A stretch of DNA of 64,000 nt from positions 248,001 to 312,000 of the forward strand of contig CAWJLE010000003.1 of NCBI GenBank assembly GCA_963843645.1, in the 5' to 3' direction. A program made the translations under genes and the position numbers. Shown piece by piece: positions 35,278 to 44,505 of the stretch (its first letter is position 1; each line of letters begins with the position of its first letter). This DNA is from CAWJLE01 sp963843645. Its GTDB lineage: Bacteria; Chloroflexota; Anaerolineae; DAOTYC01. The notes below the pieces were generated by a model that made no database searches, was not told where the DNA came from, and worked only from the letters and a program-made list of their open reading frames with translations.

Positions 35278-37541
35278 CCACCCTAAATGACTCCGCCTAC
35301 CGGGTCGTCGGCACCCGGCCGGTCCGCACAGATGCTGCGGACAAAATGACGGGGGCTGCCATCTTCGGCACCGACGTCAAAGTCCCGGGCATGGTCCCGG
35401 GCGTCGTGCTGCGGAGCCCTCACGCCTACGCCCGGATAAAATCCATCGACACGAGCAAGGCCGAGGCGCTGCCCGGTGTGCTGGCAGTCGTCACCACCCG
35501 GGATGTTTGGTCGGAAGAAGAGTGGACGAAGGAGAGCAACGCCCAGCTCAAGCTCTTCCGCGACCGATATCTCGCCAGCGACACGGTTATGCATCGCGGT
35601 CAGCCCGTGGCGGTCGTGGCCGCGGTCGACCGGTTCATTGCCGAAGAGGCCGCCGGCCTGATCGAGGTCGATTACGAAGTGCGCAAGCCGGTCCTCGACG
35701 TGTTGGAGGCCATGTCGCCTGCCGCCCCGGTGTTCCACCCCTTGATGGCGGTCGACACCATGGGCCAGCCTTCCGAGGCACAGGGCAACGTATGCACTCA
35801 TCACCGCTACGTGAAAGGCGATCCCGAGGCCGGCCTGGCCGCCGCGGAGGTCGTGGTCGAGCGCGAGTTCCGCACCTCCACCACGCACCAGGGATACATC
35901 GAGCCGCACGTGTCTGTGGCCGCCTGGGGGCCAGAAGGTGCGCTCACTGTGTGGGCCGATACGCAGCATCACTTCGGCGTGCGCGACGAGGTTGCCCGGT
36001 ATCTGGGTATTCCCGTGGCCCAGGTCCGGGTCGTCCCCATGGAAGTGGGTGGCGCCTTCGGCGGCAAGATTGTGTCGGTTATGGATCCCATCACAGCGCT
36101 CGTGGCGCGCAAGGCCAAGCGCCCGGTCCGCCTCGTCATGTCGCGAAAAGACACTTTTGAGGATACCGGACCGTCGCCGGCCAGTTACATGAAGATCAAG
36201 CTGGGCGCCACCGGCGACGGCAAGATCACCGCCATGATTGCAGAGATCTATTTTGATGCGGGCGCCTACCCCGAGCCAGGTGTTATCGGCACCGCGTTGA
36301 CCTGCACGTTCGCCCCGTACGACACCCCGAACGGGCTACTCGACGGGTATGAGGTCATAGTAAACAAACCGCGCCACGCTGCTTACCGCGCCCCTGGTGC
36401 AACCCAGACTATGTATGCCGCCGAGACGACGATGGACGAGTTGGCCGAGAAGCTGGGCATGGACCCCTTGGAGTTCCGGCTGAAGAACGTGGCCAAGGAA
36501 GGCACAGAGGCGATCTTCGGCGTCGTCGTGCCTCCTGTGGCCTACGCGGAGACCATCCGCCGGGCCATGGAGCATCCGCATTACAAGGCTGCGCTGGAAG
36601 GGCCCAACCGGGGTCGTGGTGTGGCTTGTGGCTGGTGGCCGAACTTCGGCACTCAGTCGTGCGCCACGATCGCGGTTCAAGACGATGGCTCGGTCAACCT
36701 TGCCACCGGCTCGGTGGACCTCCAGGGTACGCGGACCTCGCTGGCTATGCAGGCGGCCGAGGCCTTCGGAATCGACGTCACTGATATCCATCCTATCGTC
36801 GCCGATACCGATTCGGTCGGCTGGTCCAACTGCACCGGTGGAAGCCGGGTGACGTTCGCCACGGGAATTGCCGTCATTGAGGCGGTCAACTCGGCGCTCC
36901 GAGAGATGTGCGCCCGCGCCGCTAAGATATGGGGCGTCGCACCTGAGACGGTGCAGGCATCCGAAGGCGTCTTCACGACGACAGCGGACCCGAGCAAGCG
37001 GCTGACATTCAAGGAGGTCGCCAGGAGGTTCGCGAGCACCGGCGGCTCTTTGTTCGCGTCGAGTTCTGTCGACCCGGGCGGCGCGGGCGTCGGTCCGGCC
37101 ATCGGCGTGCAGATCGCGGACGTGGAGGTGGACCCGGAGACTGGACAGGTGAAGGTGCTGCGCTACACCGCGCTGCAGGACGTGGGCACCGCAATCCATC
37201 CGGCGCTGGTCGAGGGCCAGATCCAGGGCGGCGTGACCCAGGGCATCGGCTGGGCGCTTTACGAGGGCTACAAATACGACGCCAACGGCCGGATGGCCAA
37301 TCCCAGCTTCCTGGACTACAAGATACCCACCGCCCTGGACGTGCCGATGATCGATACGGTGTTGGTCGAGGACGTGCCGAACCCGGCTCACAGATACGGG
37401 GTCCGGGGCGTGGGCGAGACACCGATCGTGGCGCCGCCTGCCGTTCTGGCGAACGCCATTCATCGGGCGGTGGGGGTCCGCATGCGTACCCTGCCGATGT
37501 CGCCGGACCGGATTCTGCAAGAAATGGGGGTCATCGAATAG
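35274..37541 (+). CDS. Molybdenum hydroxylase large, molybdopterin-binding subunit
   Basis: 755 residues. The Ald_Xan_dh_C domain starts with RPVRTDAADKMTGAAIFGTDV. The molybdopterin domain shows EVGGAFGGK (GAFGG from about residue 260), AYRAPGATQTMYA, and the catalytic glutamate Glu715 in VRGVGETPIVAPPAVLANAI. The active-site loop reads AYRAPG where form I CO dehydrogenases have a selenyl-cysteine AYRCSFR loop, so it is not a form I CO dehydrogenase. It is xanthine-dehydrogenase-like or a form II Cox homologue. It hydroxylates a carbon centre using water. The MoaD-like and XdhC genes that follow fit cofactor supply and sulfuration for this enzyme. Confidence 0.9.
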   Translation: MTTLNDSAYRVVGTRPVRTDAADKMTGAAIFGTDVKVPGMVPGVVLRSPHAYARIKSIDTSKAEALPGVLAVVTTRDVWSEEEWTKESNAQLKLFRDRYLASDTVMHRGQPVAVVAAVDRFIAEEAAGLIEVDYEVRKPVLDVLEAMSPAAPVFHPLMAVDTMGQPSEAQGNVCTHHRYVKGDPEAGLAAAEVVVEREFRTSTTHQGYIEPHVSVAAWGPEGALTVWADTQHHFGVRDEVARYLGIPVAQVRVVPMEVGGAFGGKIVSVMDPITALVARKAKRPVRLVMSRKDTFEDTGPSPASYMKIKLGATGDGKITAMIAEIYFDAGAYPEPGVIGTALTCTFAPYDTPNGLLDGYEVIVNKPRHAAYRAPGATQTMYAAETTMDELAEKLGMDPLEFRLKNVAKEGTEAIFGVVVPPVAYAETIRRAMEHPHYKAALEGPNRGRGVACGWWPNFGTQSCATIAVQDDGSVNLATGSVDLQGTRTSLAMQAAEAFGIDVTDIHPIVADTDSVGWSNCTGGSRVTFATGIAVIEAVNSALREMCARAAKIWGVAPETVQASEGVFTTTADPSKRLTFKEVARRFASTGGSLFASSSVDPGGAGVGPAIGVQIADVEVDPETGQVKVLRYTALQDVGTAIHPALVEGQIQGGVTQGIGWALYEGYKYDANGRMANPSFLDYKIPTALDVPMIDTVLVEDVPNPAHRYGVRGVGETPIVAPPAVLANAIHRAVGVRMRTLPMSPDRILQEMGVIE

Positions 37542-37543
37542 AG

Positions 37544-37807
37544 GTGGCAAAGGTAGTGGTTCCTCCTCTCATGCGCGAACTGACCGGCGGGCAGGCCCAG
37601 GTGCAGGTCGCTGGGAGCACGGTGCGCCAGATCGTCGACAACTTGGAGGCTGCCCATCCGGGCATGAAGGCGCGCTTGTGCGAGGGCGACGAGCTCAGTT
37701 CGCGTTTGGCCGTGGTCGTTGACGGGCGGCTGAGCCGACTTCGTTTGAACCAACCGTTGGAAGACAACAGCCAGGTGCACTTTGTGCCGGTGATGCACGG
37801 CGGCTGA
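37544..37807 (+). CDS. MoaD/ThiS family sulfur-carrier protein
   Basis: 87 residues from a GTG two bases after the large-subunit stop. The beta-grasp pattern is present: VVVPPLMRELTGG, VRQIVDNLEAAHPGMKARL, LAVVVDGRL, and the C-terminus VHFVPVMHGG. The terminal Gly-Gly is where the thiocarboxylate is formed. MoaD donates sulfur to the dithiolene of molybdopterin; ThiS-like relatives serve other pathways. Its place in a molybdenum enzyme operon makes the first role likely. A hairpin with a GC-rich stem lies 32 bases downstream. The protein has the normal length for the family. Confidence 0.85.
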   Translation: MAKVVVPPLMRELTGGQAQVQVAGSTVRQIVDNLEAAHPGMKARLCEGDELSSRLAVVVDGRLSRLRLNQPLEDNSQVHFVPVMHGG

Positions 37808-37839
37808 TCACCGCCGGAGAGGAGCACGCTGAACGTTCT

Positions 37840-37874
37840 GCCCCCTCCTCGGCTCGACCTGGGAGGGGGCTTCT
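37840..37874 (+). terminator. GC-rich hairpin between MoaD-like and XdhC genes
   Basis: GCCCCCTCC (37840-37848) pairs with GGAGGGGGC (37862-37870), followed by TTCT. The T-run is short, so partial termination or an RNA-processing signal is more likely than a full stop. The right arm is 18 bases before the XdhC start. Confidence 0.4.
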
Positions 37875-37888
37875 CCTGGAGGCTTATC

Positions 37889-38712
37889 TTGACCAACGTG
37901 CTTGAACGAGTGTTGGAACTCCGGAACACTGGGCGCGACGGTGTGCTCGTCACCGTCGTCGAGAAAGAAGGGTCGGGGCCGCTTCCGCCCGGCGCGCGAA
38001 TGCTCGTGTATTCGGATGGGCAGACCACGGGTACAGTCGGCGGCGGCGCCCTGGAGGAGATCGCGACGCGCAGGGCGCTCGAACTGCTTGGCGAACGCGC
38101 GTCGGTTCTGGTGCGTTACCGGCTCGGCGAGCAGAACGAAGTGCTGGAAGGCGAGGCGACCGGCATGCTGTGCGGGGGCCGAGTGTCGCTCTTCTACGAG
38201 TACTTCGGAGCGAGGCCGCAACTTTTCCTGTTCGGTGCGGGACACGTCGGTCAAGCGCTGATCCGCCAGCTGTTGCCGCTCGATTTCCACATCACCGTGG
38301 TGGACGAGCGGGTGGGGATCGAGGCTACTCTGCCAGACGTGGACCGGGTCCACATTGGGAGTTACGAGGCCGCTCTGCAGGGAGAGTCGGTGCCGGAGGG
38401 AGCCTTCTTCGTGATTGCCACTCCGTCTCATTCCGGTGACTATGCTGTCATGCGCCGCGTCCTGACGTCCGGGTGGGCCCCACAGTACGTCGGGGTCATC
38501 GCGTCGAAGAAGAAGGCTTCGGGTTTCTTGCAGGACTAAAGGCGGATTTGGGCGGCGACGTCGGCCTGACAGCGCTGTACATGCCAATCGGCGTGGACAC
38601 TGGCGGGAGGTCGGCGGCGGAGATTGCCGTGTCCATCGTCGCCGAGATCCAGGCGGTGCGCTACGGCCGGACCGGGCTGCGCCACATGCGTCTGGATGCG
38701 CTGGCGCAGTAA
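37889..38712 (+). CDS. XdhC/CoxI family maturation factor, one frameshift near 38527
   Basis: A TTG start at 37889 with GGAGG seven bases upstream. The N-terminal XdhC_CoxI domain is VLVTVVEKEGSGPLPPGARMLVYSDGQTTGTVGGGALEE. A Rossmann domain begins QLFLFGAGHVGQALIRQLLPLDFHITVVDER. As sequenced the frame stops at 38539. Changing frame by one base near 38527 (after KKKASGF) continues it as LKADLGGDVGLTALYMPIGVDTGGRSAAEIAVSIVAEI, the normal end, to the TAA at 38712. XdhC proteins bind molybdenum cofactor, promote its sulfuration and insert it into the hydroxylase. One missing C after GGTTT would explain the break. Confidence 0.85.
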
Positions 38713-39142
38713 GCCACGAGAACCAAAGCTAATGACCATAGACTGGCTGGACCGTCTCCGTGGATACTGGCCCGCACCACAACAACCTGGCGGGCCGTAG
38801 AGTCCCTGCCTCCTCTCCAGGCGTAGCCGAGACGCTTCTCGGCGGCGGGTTGGTGCACTTCCTCGATCGCCTGGGCGACGTAGTCCTCAATTCAGGTCCC
38901 GAACACATCGTCCTCGATGCGGTTCCGGACCTGCACGAAGTCCTCGTGCCTGGCCGAAGCCATGCACTCAAGAACCAGCCCCATCAGGCCTGCCCTCCGA
39001 AGCGACGCTCGTACTCGTCCAGGCAGAGCCGGATGAATGCGTTGTCCTTCGGCTGGCCGAGCACTTTGCTGCAGATTCCCAGTTCTCCGGCGTCACGTGA
39101 CTAGGGACGTCAGGCTCGAGAACGCGCTGAACGCTGCGCCAA
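38713..39142 (-). other. Degraded coding debris, minus strand
   Basis: No intact gene. On the minus strand short frames succeed one another: one ending at about 38983 contains GELGICSKVLGQPKDN and LCLDEYERRFGG, then MGLVLECMASARHEDFVQ and AQAIEEVHQPAAEKRLGYAW. They read like consecutive pieces of one protein broken by stops, but I do not recognise the family. Confidence 0.4.
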
Positions 39143-39424
39143 TCATATAGCGCACCGAACGCTCGACAGGAAGAGGGTCGCCGCCGCGCCGTTGAGGATC
39201 GTCTGTCGAACGACGTCCGACGGCGCGAGGTCGTGGAGCGCGGCGCTGCCGAGCACCATGCCCACGGATCGAACGGTATCCAGGATGCCGGACGCCACCC
39301 TCAGGTGAGCTCTCGGCGCGTTCCCCATAACGGCGCTGTTGTTTGGGGACTGGAAGATGCCGGTCCCAGGCCCGAAGAGGGCCAACCTCCAGACCACGTT
39401 GGCTGGACTAGCCAAGGCCGGCAA
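39143..39424 (-). pseudogene. Fragment of an MFS transporter (DHA2/EmrB type)
   Basis: 93 codons resembling one internal piece of 14-helix drug exporters: LALFGPGTGIFQSPNNSAVMG, followed by RVASGILDTVRSVGMVLGSA. The FQSPNNSAVMG segment and the helix after it are characteristic of EmrB/QacA proteins. Everything before and after (a full protein has about 480-520 residues) is missing on both sides, and the reading frame ends in unrelated sequence. It is a gene relic, probably left after deletion, in a 1.4-kb debris area with the NadE fragment. Confidence 0.7.
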
Positions 39425-39465
39425 TCAGCTCAGGAGCAAAAGGCCCACAGTACAAGTGCCCGTCC

Positions 39466-39756
39466 CTACAGATGTCTGGGCAGGCTCCTTTTGATTCCTT
39501 GAATGGTGATGGCGGACCCGAAGGCGTCGCAAGCGTCCACCGGCGCCCCAGCTTTCGCCGCAATGTCGCGGTCGCGCATACCCCGTTCGAAACCCACCAG
39601 CGCCGCATCGAGCTGTTCGTGAGAGAGGCCAAAGAGGACTGGGTTCGGAAGGTGGGCCAACAAGTCCTCGGACGAGGGCTTGTCGGCGATCCCGGAAGGC
39701 ACGCCCGAGTGCTTGGCCAGCATCCTGATCTGATCCGAATGTAGTATCTCACGGGC
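39466..39756 (-). pseudogene. nadE: C-terminal fragment of NAD+ synthetase (NadE)
   Basis: Residues from REILHSDQIRMLAKHSGVPSGIADKPSSEDL to the end match the C-terminal part of NH3-dependent NAD synthetases: the tract that reads TKTQV-ELA-LGVP--II-KPPSADL in the family, then GLSHEQLDAALVGFERGM and the typical basic end (IKRSLPRHL). The ATP-pyrophosphatase motif SGGxDS of the N-terminal half is absent upstream, where the frame runs through non-homologous sequence to 40092. The fragment cannot be catalytic. It sits next to the MFS fragment, also on the minus strand. Confidence 0.65.
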
Positions 39757-40133
39757 GAAGGAGCTATGTTGAGACAGGGTTCTGGGGCGCCACCTCCCGC
39801 CAGTCACCACGACCCTTACCGAGAGGAAACGGTTCTGGCGTTCCGACCCACCCTGCGCCAGGGGTGCGGCCACCGTATCGAAAGGCGTACACGACGTTGT
39901 GCACGTCCTTGATCGCACTCGTAACGAGCTCCTCCCTTGCTTCTGGCCACGCAGACTCGGCGGGATTTGACTCCTGGCTTCGAGTCGCTTATACTGTGCG
40001 TTCGTGTAGTCTACAAATCGAATATTCGGATCAATGGACTGTCGTGGAACCGGGCAATCGGCGAGTTCTCGCAAGCAGTACTGGTCGTCCATCTGCTCCC
40101 ATCAACAAGGTCCGCATCAAGAGGAGGTGTAGC
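39757..40133. other. Intergenic region before the FecR-like gene
   Basis: About 375 bases without a recognisable gene. A GAGGAGG ribosome site at its right end serves the GTG at 40134. A minus-strand open frame across it continues into the NadE fragment but shows no homology. Confidence 0.5.
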
Positions 40134-42654
40134 GTGAGACACTCTGTGGCGTGCGTGTTGGCCGTCGTGGTGGTTTTCGCGTGCCTGCCGTTGGCGTCGA
40201 ACGCGCAGGGGCAGACGTCTGGTCCCTTTGAGATCACCGCCGGGCAGTGGCACAAGACCGGCGTAATGCTCGAGAAGGGACAGTCGTTCCAGGTCGAAGC
40301 GCTGGGCCTGGTCCACTCTACCAACGATGCGAAGAACGAGTGGGGGGCGGGTGGGTACTACCATCTTGGTTTTCGGGCCTTCAGCGCCAAAGCAAAAGTC
40401 GGAACCGAGTTCTTCGAGGTGGGGAGCGACGGCATGCTCGCTACCCAGACGAAAGAAGGCGGGGAGGTGTTGTTGGGTCTGTCGTATACCTACGATCCCA
40501 AGCCGGAGGAGGCCAATTCGGTCGCCGGATCGTTTTCGATGAAGGTGATCGTTGGCGCGCGGAGGCCAGAAGGCTCCGGCGGCGACTCCGAAGGTGACTG
40601 TTGGCTCGGTTTCCGGGGGCACCCGGTTCCGGGTCGGAACCGGCGAGTGGCAGCCGATGTCGGCCGGGCAAGAGCTTCCACCGGGTGCGGAGATTGCCAC
40701 GGGCTCGGACGCATCGCTCACGCTCAACACTGAGGGGGGGCGGGACTATCAATGTCCGGCCGGCGACTATTGTCACCGTCGACTATTCTGTCGGTCTCAT
40801 GCGGCTCAAGCAGGGAGAAGTGCAGATCAAGTGGCGACCGTCCGGCCTGATTCGACTGATCGAGAACCTACTGACCGTCGAGAGCCACGGCGTGAACGTG
40901 GCCGTCAAGGGCACTGAATTCACCGTGCGCTACGATGAAGCCACTCAGACGACCTTCGTCACAGTCATCGAGGGCGAAGTCCTCGTCACACCGAACAGCC
41001 CGACCCTTGGCGCGGTGAGGCTGAGGGCTCCGGCGAGCGCGCAGGTGACTCCGACAAGCATTACCACATTCGGGAACTCGGAACCGGCGACCAGCAGGAG
41101 GGAGCCAGCACGACATCGTTGGCGCCGGCGTCCGGCACACCCGGGCAAACGCAGGGCACTGGCGGTCAGAGCGCAGGGCTAGTGTCAGAAACACCGGTGA
41201 CGCAGGAGGTCGAGCCCAACAATCGCTTCTCCCAAGCCAATCTGATCGCCGCTGGGACGGTAGCCGGCACGATTGATCCAAAGGGTGATCACGATTGGCT
41301 CAGGTACGTTGCAGACACACCCGGCGCGCTGCACATACTCGTTACCTCCGTCGCCCAGGAGATGAACTACGCCGTGCAGGTGTGGACGGCGAACAAGGAC
41401 GTCCTGGCGAACTGGGCGACGGCGCCGCGCAATGGAGCCGACACGGAGGTTACGGTCGACCTGCCCAAGGCCGGAACGTATCACCTCGAGCTAGCGCACA
41501 ACGGGGATGGCGCTGCCCCGGCTCAGCCCTACCAGCTGAGCACTACCTTCACCCCTACCGACGACGTGTTCGGGCCAAACAACTCCTTCGCCGATGCCGC
41601 GCCGTTGACGCCGGGAATGCCGCAGTCGGCATTCCTCTTCCCAAAAGGGGAGCACGATTGGTTCAAGGTCGCCGTGGACACGCCCGGCGCGCTGCATCTT
41701 GTTGTGACCTCGGTTGCCGACAACATGAATTACGCGCTGCAGGCGTGGACGGCGGACAAGGACGTCCTGATGAACTGGGTGACTGCGCCGCGCAATGGCG
41801 CCGACACCGATGCCACGATCGACTTGCCCAAGGCCGGGACGTATTACCTTGAGCTGGCGCAGAACGGCGACGGGGCCGATTCAACACAAGCCTACCAGTT
41901 GCAGACGACCTTCGCTCCGACCGACGATGCCTTCGGATCCAACAACTCCTTCGCCGACGCGGCCCAGCTGAAACTGGATGTGCCCGAACAGGCGTTCATC
42001 TTCCCGAAAGGCGAGCACGACTGGTTCAGCTTCCAGGCCCCTGGTCGCTCGCAGGCCCACATCCTCATCACCAACGTGCCGGCGGATCTCCAGCCGGCGT
42101 TCCAGGTGTGGACCGGCAGCAAGGACGTCTTGGCGAACTGGCAGGTTGCACCTCGGGCCGGAGCGGATGGAGAGGCAACAGTTGATTTGCCGAAAGGCGG
42201 CACGTACTACCTCGAGGTTGCGCATAATGGCGACGGTGCCCGGTCCACCCAGCCCTACACCGCGCAGGTGTCGGTGACGCCGGGGGTCGATGCTGACCAG
42301 TACAACAACAGCTTTGCGACCGCCCGGCCCATCGGCCTCGGCGCCGACGTGGCCGGGTCCATCGTGCCCCGTGGTTACCACGGCTGGTACAGGGTCGATG
42401 TTCCCGGCCCCGGGACCCTGAACGTCACCGTCAGCCACAACCCGGCCACACTGACGATGGCTGCCCAGGTGTGGAACATGGACAAGGATACAGTGTGTAG
42501 CTGGCAGGGCGCGCCCCGGGCTGGCGCCGACGTCCAGTTCACCTGTCCCGTTAACGAGCCCGGGAGCTACTTCATCGAGGTGGCTCAAAACGGTGACGGA
42601 CTCAGCTCGCCCGACGCCTACCACCTGACCGCGGTCTGGAGCAAGCCTTCCTGA
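40134..42654 (+). pseudogene. Secreted FecR-domain protein with four PPC-like repeats, three frameshifts
   Basis: A GTG start at 40134 behind GAGGAGG gives a signal peptide (VACVLAVVVVFACLPLASNAQ) and a beta-domain (GPFEITAGQWHKTGVMLEKG). The frame slips near 40555, 40735 and 41085. Between the slips lies a FecR domain (GTRFRVGTGEWQPMSAG, LTVESHGVNVAVKGTEFTVRYDE, FVTVIEGEVLV). The intact last part (41119-42654) holds four pre-peptidase C-terminal-like domains, each with NNSFADA, KGEHDWF and TYYLELAQNGDGA. FecR here is probably a surface beta-domain, not an anti-sigma receptor, since no sigma factor gene is near. As sequenced only the repeats could be made. Confidence 0.75.
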
Positions 42655-42705
42655 CGTCGGACGATGAGAGTCGGCCCTCCTGATCGATCGCTGCTATGAC
42701 GCACC

Positions 42706-42729
42706 GGGGCGCCCACTGGGGCGCCCTTT
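42706..42729 (+). terminator. Terminator hairpin after the FecR-PPC gene
   Basis: GGGCGCCC (42707-42714) and GGGCGCCC (42719-42726) form a stem with a short loop, followed by TTT. It lies about 50 bases beyond the stop. Nothing else is seen from here to the next gene end at 42949. Confidence 0.6.
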
Positions 42730-42948
42730 GAATTGGACCTCGACAAGGTTACCCCGGCTGTCGGACTATTCGGATAGGCTAATGCTCACTCGGACTGCTT
42801 ACGCGTCAGGTTGAACACCGCATCCGCCGGCAATGCAGTCCGGCTCGACATCAGTCAGAAAATGCTGAAAGTGGGGTGCAACATCGAGTTCGACTGTGCG
42901 GCAGTTGACGAGTGCGTTGTGCTGCGCCGTCGCGCGACAGCCGGCTGC

Positions 42949-43404
42949 TCACGGTTTTAGCGGCAGGAGAATTCGAGTGACCGTGTGCTCGGGCGGGGTA
43001 GTCGGTTCGCTGTAATAGAACTCGTACACCACCCCGGTTGGCTGCAGCCCCTGGTCGGCCATCCACCGCGACAGCGCCTCGTACGTGACGGACAACGAAT
43101 CGTCGGATCCGATGTGCATGCAGGCAGCGTACCGCCCGGCCGGGAGTTCGCCAGCGAGCATCTCCCCCCGGGCGGGGATTTGCCGGCTGACCGGGATTCC
43201 GCCCTCCACGTCCAGCGCCGTCATGTCCAGGTTGTGATAGCACGCGAACGGGACATCGGCGGCCTGCGCGCCCATCTCGCCGATGTAAGCGATCAGGGCG
43301 CCGTACGCCTGTCCCAGAAAATCCTTCAACTTCTCAACCGGAATGGTCGTGCGCATCGTCACGACCGGCTGGGCTGTCCTCGTCACCAACTCGCAGTTTG
43401 CCAT
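42949..43404 (-). CDS. GyrI-like/AraC effector-binding domain protein
   Basis: 151 residues from the ATG at 43404, chosen for its GGAGGGCAAG ribosome site. CELVTRTAQPVVTMRTTIPVEKLKDFLGQAYGALIAYIGEMG opens the fold. PFACYHNLDMTALDVEGGIPVSR and LPAGRYAACMHIGSDDSLSVTYEALSRWMADQG are typical of the GyrI-like small-molecule binding domain (PF06445), and VVYEFYYSEP with the glutamate near the ligand pocket closes it. No DNA-binding domain is attached, so it is a stand-alone domain that may sequester a cationic or planar ligand, or hydrolyse one. It follows the aldolase gene with a start inside the latter's out-of-frame tail. Confidence 0.75.
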   Translation of the reverse strand: MANCELVTRTAQPVVTMRTTIPVEKLKDFLGQAYGALIAYIGEMGAQAADVPFACYHNLDMTALDVEGGIPVSRQIPARGEMLAGELPAGRYAACMHIGSDDSLSVTYEALSRWMADQGLQPTGVVYEFYYSEPTTPPEHTVTRILLPLKP

Positions 43405-44341
43405 CTTGCCCTCCGTTGATTCTGACTTCTGATATGCGATCCTTCTGTGGCGCGCCCCGAGTGATACAAAATGGATTGCCCACGGAATAGACGAGATCAC
43501 ACCTCGTTGATGCGCGTGACCACTCGTGGGCCTTGTTGCGCACGTTTTCGACCGCCTTCACGCTCAGGGCCATCACGTTGTGCGCGCCGTGGTTGGCCTC
43601 GTATTCTTCCCCGAACGCGCGTATGAACTCCCTGCGGAGGTCGGAGCCGTAGTTAATCTTCAGAAGGTGGAACACGCTCGCCTGCCGTATCACGTCGAAT
43701 GGTATCCCTGAACCGCCATGCAGAACGAGAGGCACGGGTGATTCCTCGGAAAGCCTCCCGAGCAGCGACAGGTCGATGCGCGGTGCGAGATCAAGCCCGT
43801 GGACGTTGCCGACCGACACGGCCAGGAGGTCACAGCCGCTCTCCCGTACGAACCGGGCCACGACGGCGGGGTCGGTTCTGGCGTCCGCGTCGCTCTTCTC
43901 ATCGTCCTCCTTGCCCCGTAGGGCTCCGAGCTCCGCCTCTACCGGGATATGCCGCGCGTGGCAGTAGTCCACAGTGCGGCGCACCGCCAGAATGTTGTCC
44001 TCGAAAAAGAGCTTTGAGGCGTCGATCATCACCGAAGTGAAGCCCGCTTCGACGCAGGCCACGACGTCGTCGAAGGAAGCGCCGTGGTCGAGATGGAGCG
44101 CGACGGGAACTCTCGAGTTGCTGAGGGCATCGCGCGTCAGCGCGGCGATGGCCGCGGGGCTCGACAACCGCAGATTGTGAGAGGATATTTGGATATAGCC
44201 CGGCAGGCCTGCGTCGTTGAGCCCGAGGGCGATGGCATAGGTCATCTCGAGATTCGTCGTATTGAAGGCGGGCAAAACATAGTGATGCGCTGCAGCGAAT
44301 TGCATCAGGTCAAAACCGTTCGTGATTTCCATGGCGTTCAT
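43334..44341 (-). CDS. Class II fructose/tagatose-bisphosphate aldolase family, C-terminus frameshifted
   Basis: ALHLDHGAS carries the catalytic aspartate and first zinc histidine; FTSVMIDASKL, VEAELGALRGKED, VSVGNVHGL (second His) and LVLHGGSGIP (third His) complete the class II site. Family members cleave ketose 1-phosphates or bisphosphates, for example tagatose-1,6-bisphosphate. The start is placed at the ATG 44341; a TTG four codons up is possible. The normal end, HEVVTRINEV then TGA at 43499-43497, needs one extra G near 43517. As read the frame runs 55 codons further into the next gene. It is divergent from the FGGY kinase gene, so the two probably serve one sugar pathway. Confidence 0.82.
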   Translation of the reverse strand: MNAMEITNGFDLMQFAAAHHYVLPAFNTTNLEMTYAIALGLNDAGLPGYIQISSHNLRLSSPAAIAALTRDALSNSRVPVALHLDHGASFDDVVACVEAGFTSVMIDASKLFFEDNILAVRRTVDYCHARHIPVEAELGALRGKEDDEKSDADARTDPAVVARFVRESGCDLLAVSVGNVHGLDLAPRIDLSLLGRLSEESPVPLVLHGGSGIPFDVIRQASVFHLLKINYGSDLRREFIRAFGEEYEANHGAHNVMALSVKAVENVRNKAHEWSRASTRCDLVYSVGNPFCITRGAPQKDRISEVRINGGQDGKLRVGDEDSPAGRDDAHDHSG

Positions 44342-44416
44342 CGCGGGCGACAATCAGGCCCGCCCTTTCCCGTTTCGTTCGATTCTTCGCCGGGCACAGC
44401 GAAACGCGGCGACAGT

Positions 44417-44445
44417 AATATAACACACCGTAGCCCGCGCGCCAA
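44417..44445 (-). promoter_or_regulatory. Promoter for the aldolase gene
   Basis: On the minus strand TTGGCG (44445-44440) and TATATT (44422-44417), 17 bases apart, about 75 bases before the ATG. It is back to back with the kinase promoter, seven bases away. Confidence 0.5.
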
Positions 44446-44451
44446 GCTTGA

Positions 44452-44484
44452 TTGACATTATTTCAGCCACATTCTATACTGAAA
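44452..44484 (+). promoter_or_regulatory. Promoter and possible operator for the FGGY kinase gene
   Basis: TTGACA (44452-44457), 17 bases, TATACT (44475-44480): a near-consensus sigma70 promoter with a start site expected about 20 bases before the ATG. TTTCAG (44461-44466) and CTGAAA (44479-44484) form an inverted repeat spaced 12 bases that covers the spacer and the -10, a fitting place for a repressor. Confidence 0.7.
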
Positions 44485-44505
44485 AAAAGCGCCGGGGGAA
44501 GCTTC

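Noticed and set aside
35274..37541. Form I carbon monoxide dehydrogenase large subunit
   Set aside because: The active-site loop reads AYRAPG where form I enzymes have AYRCSFR; only a general molybdenum hydroxylase call is justified.
38760..39104. 114-codon plus-strand frame after XdhC
   Set aside because: No ribosome site or domain. The opposite strand shows the more protein-like, though broken, frames.
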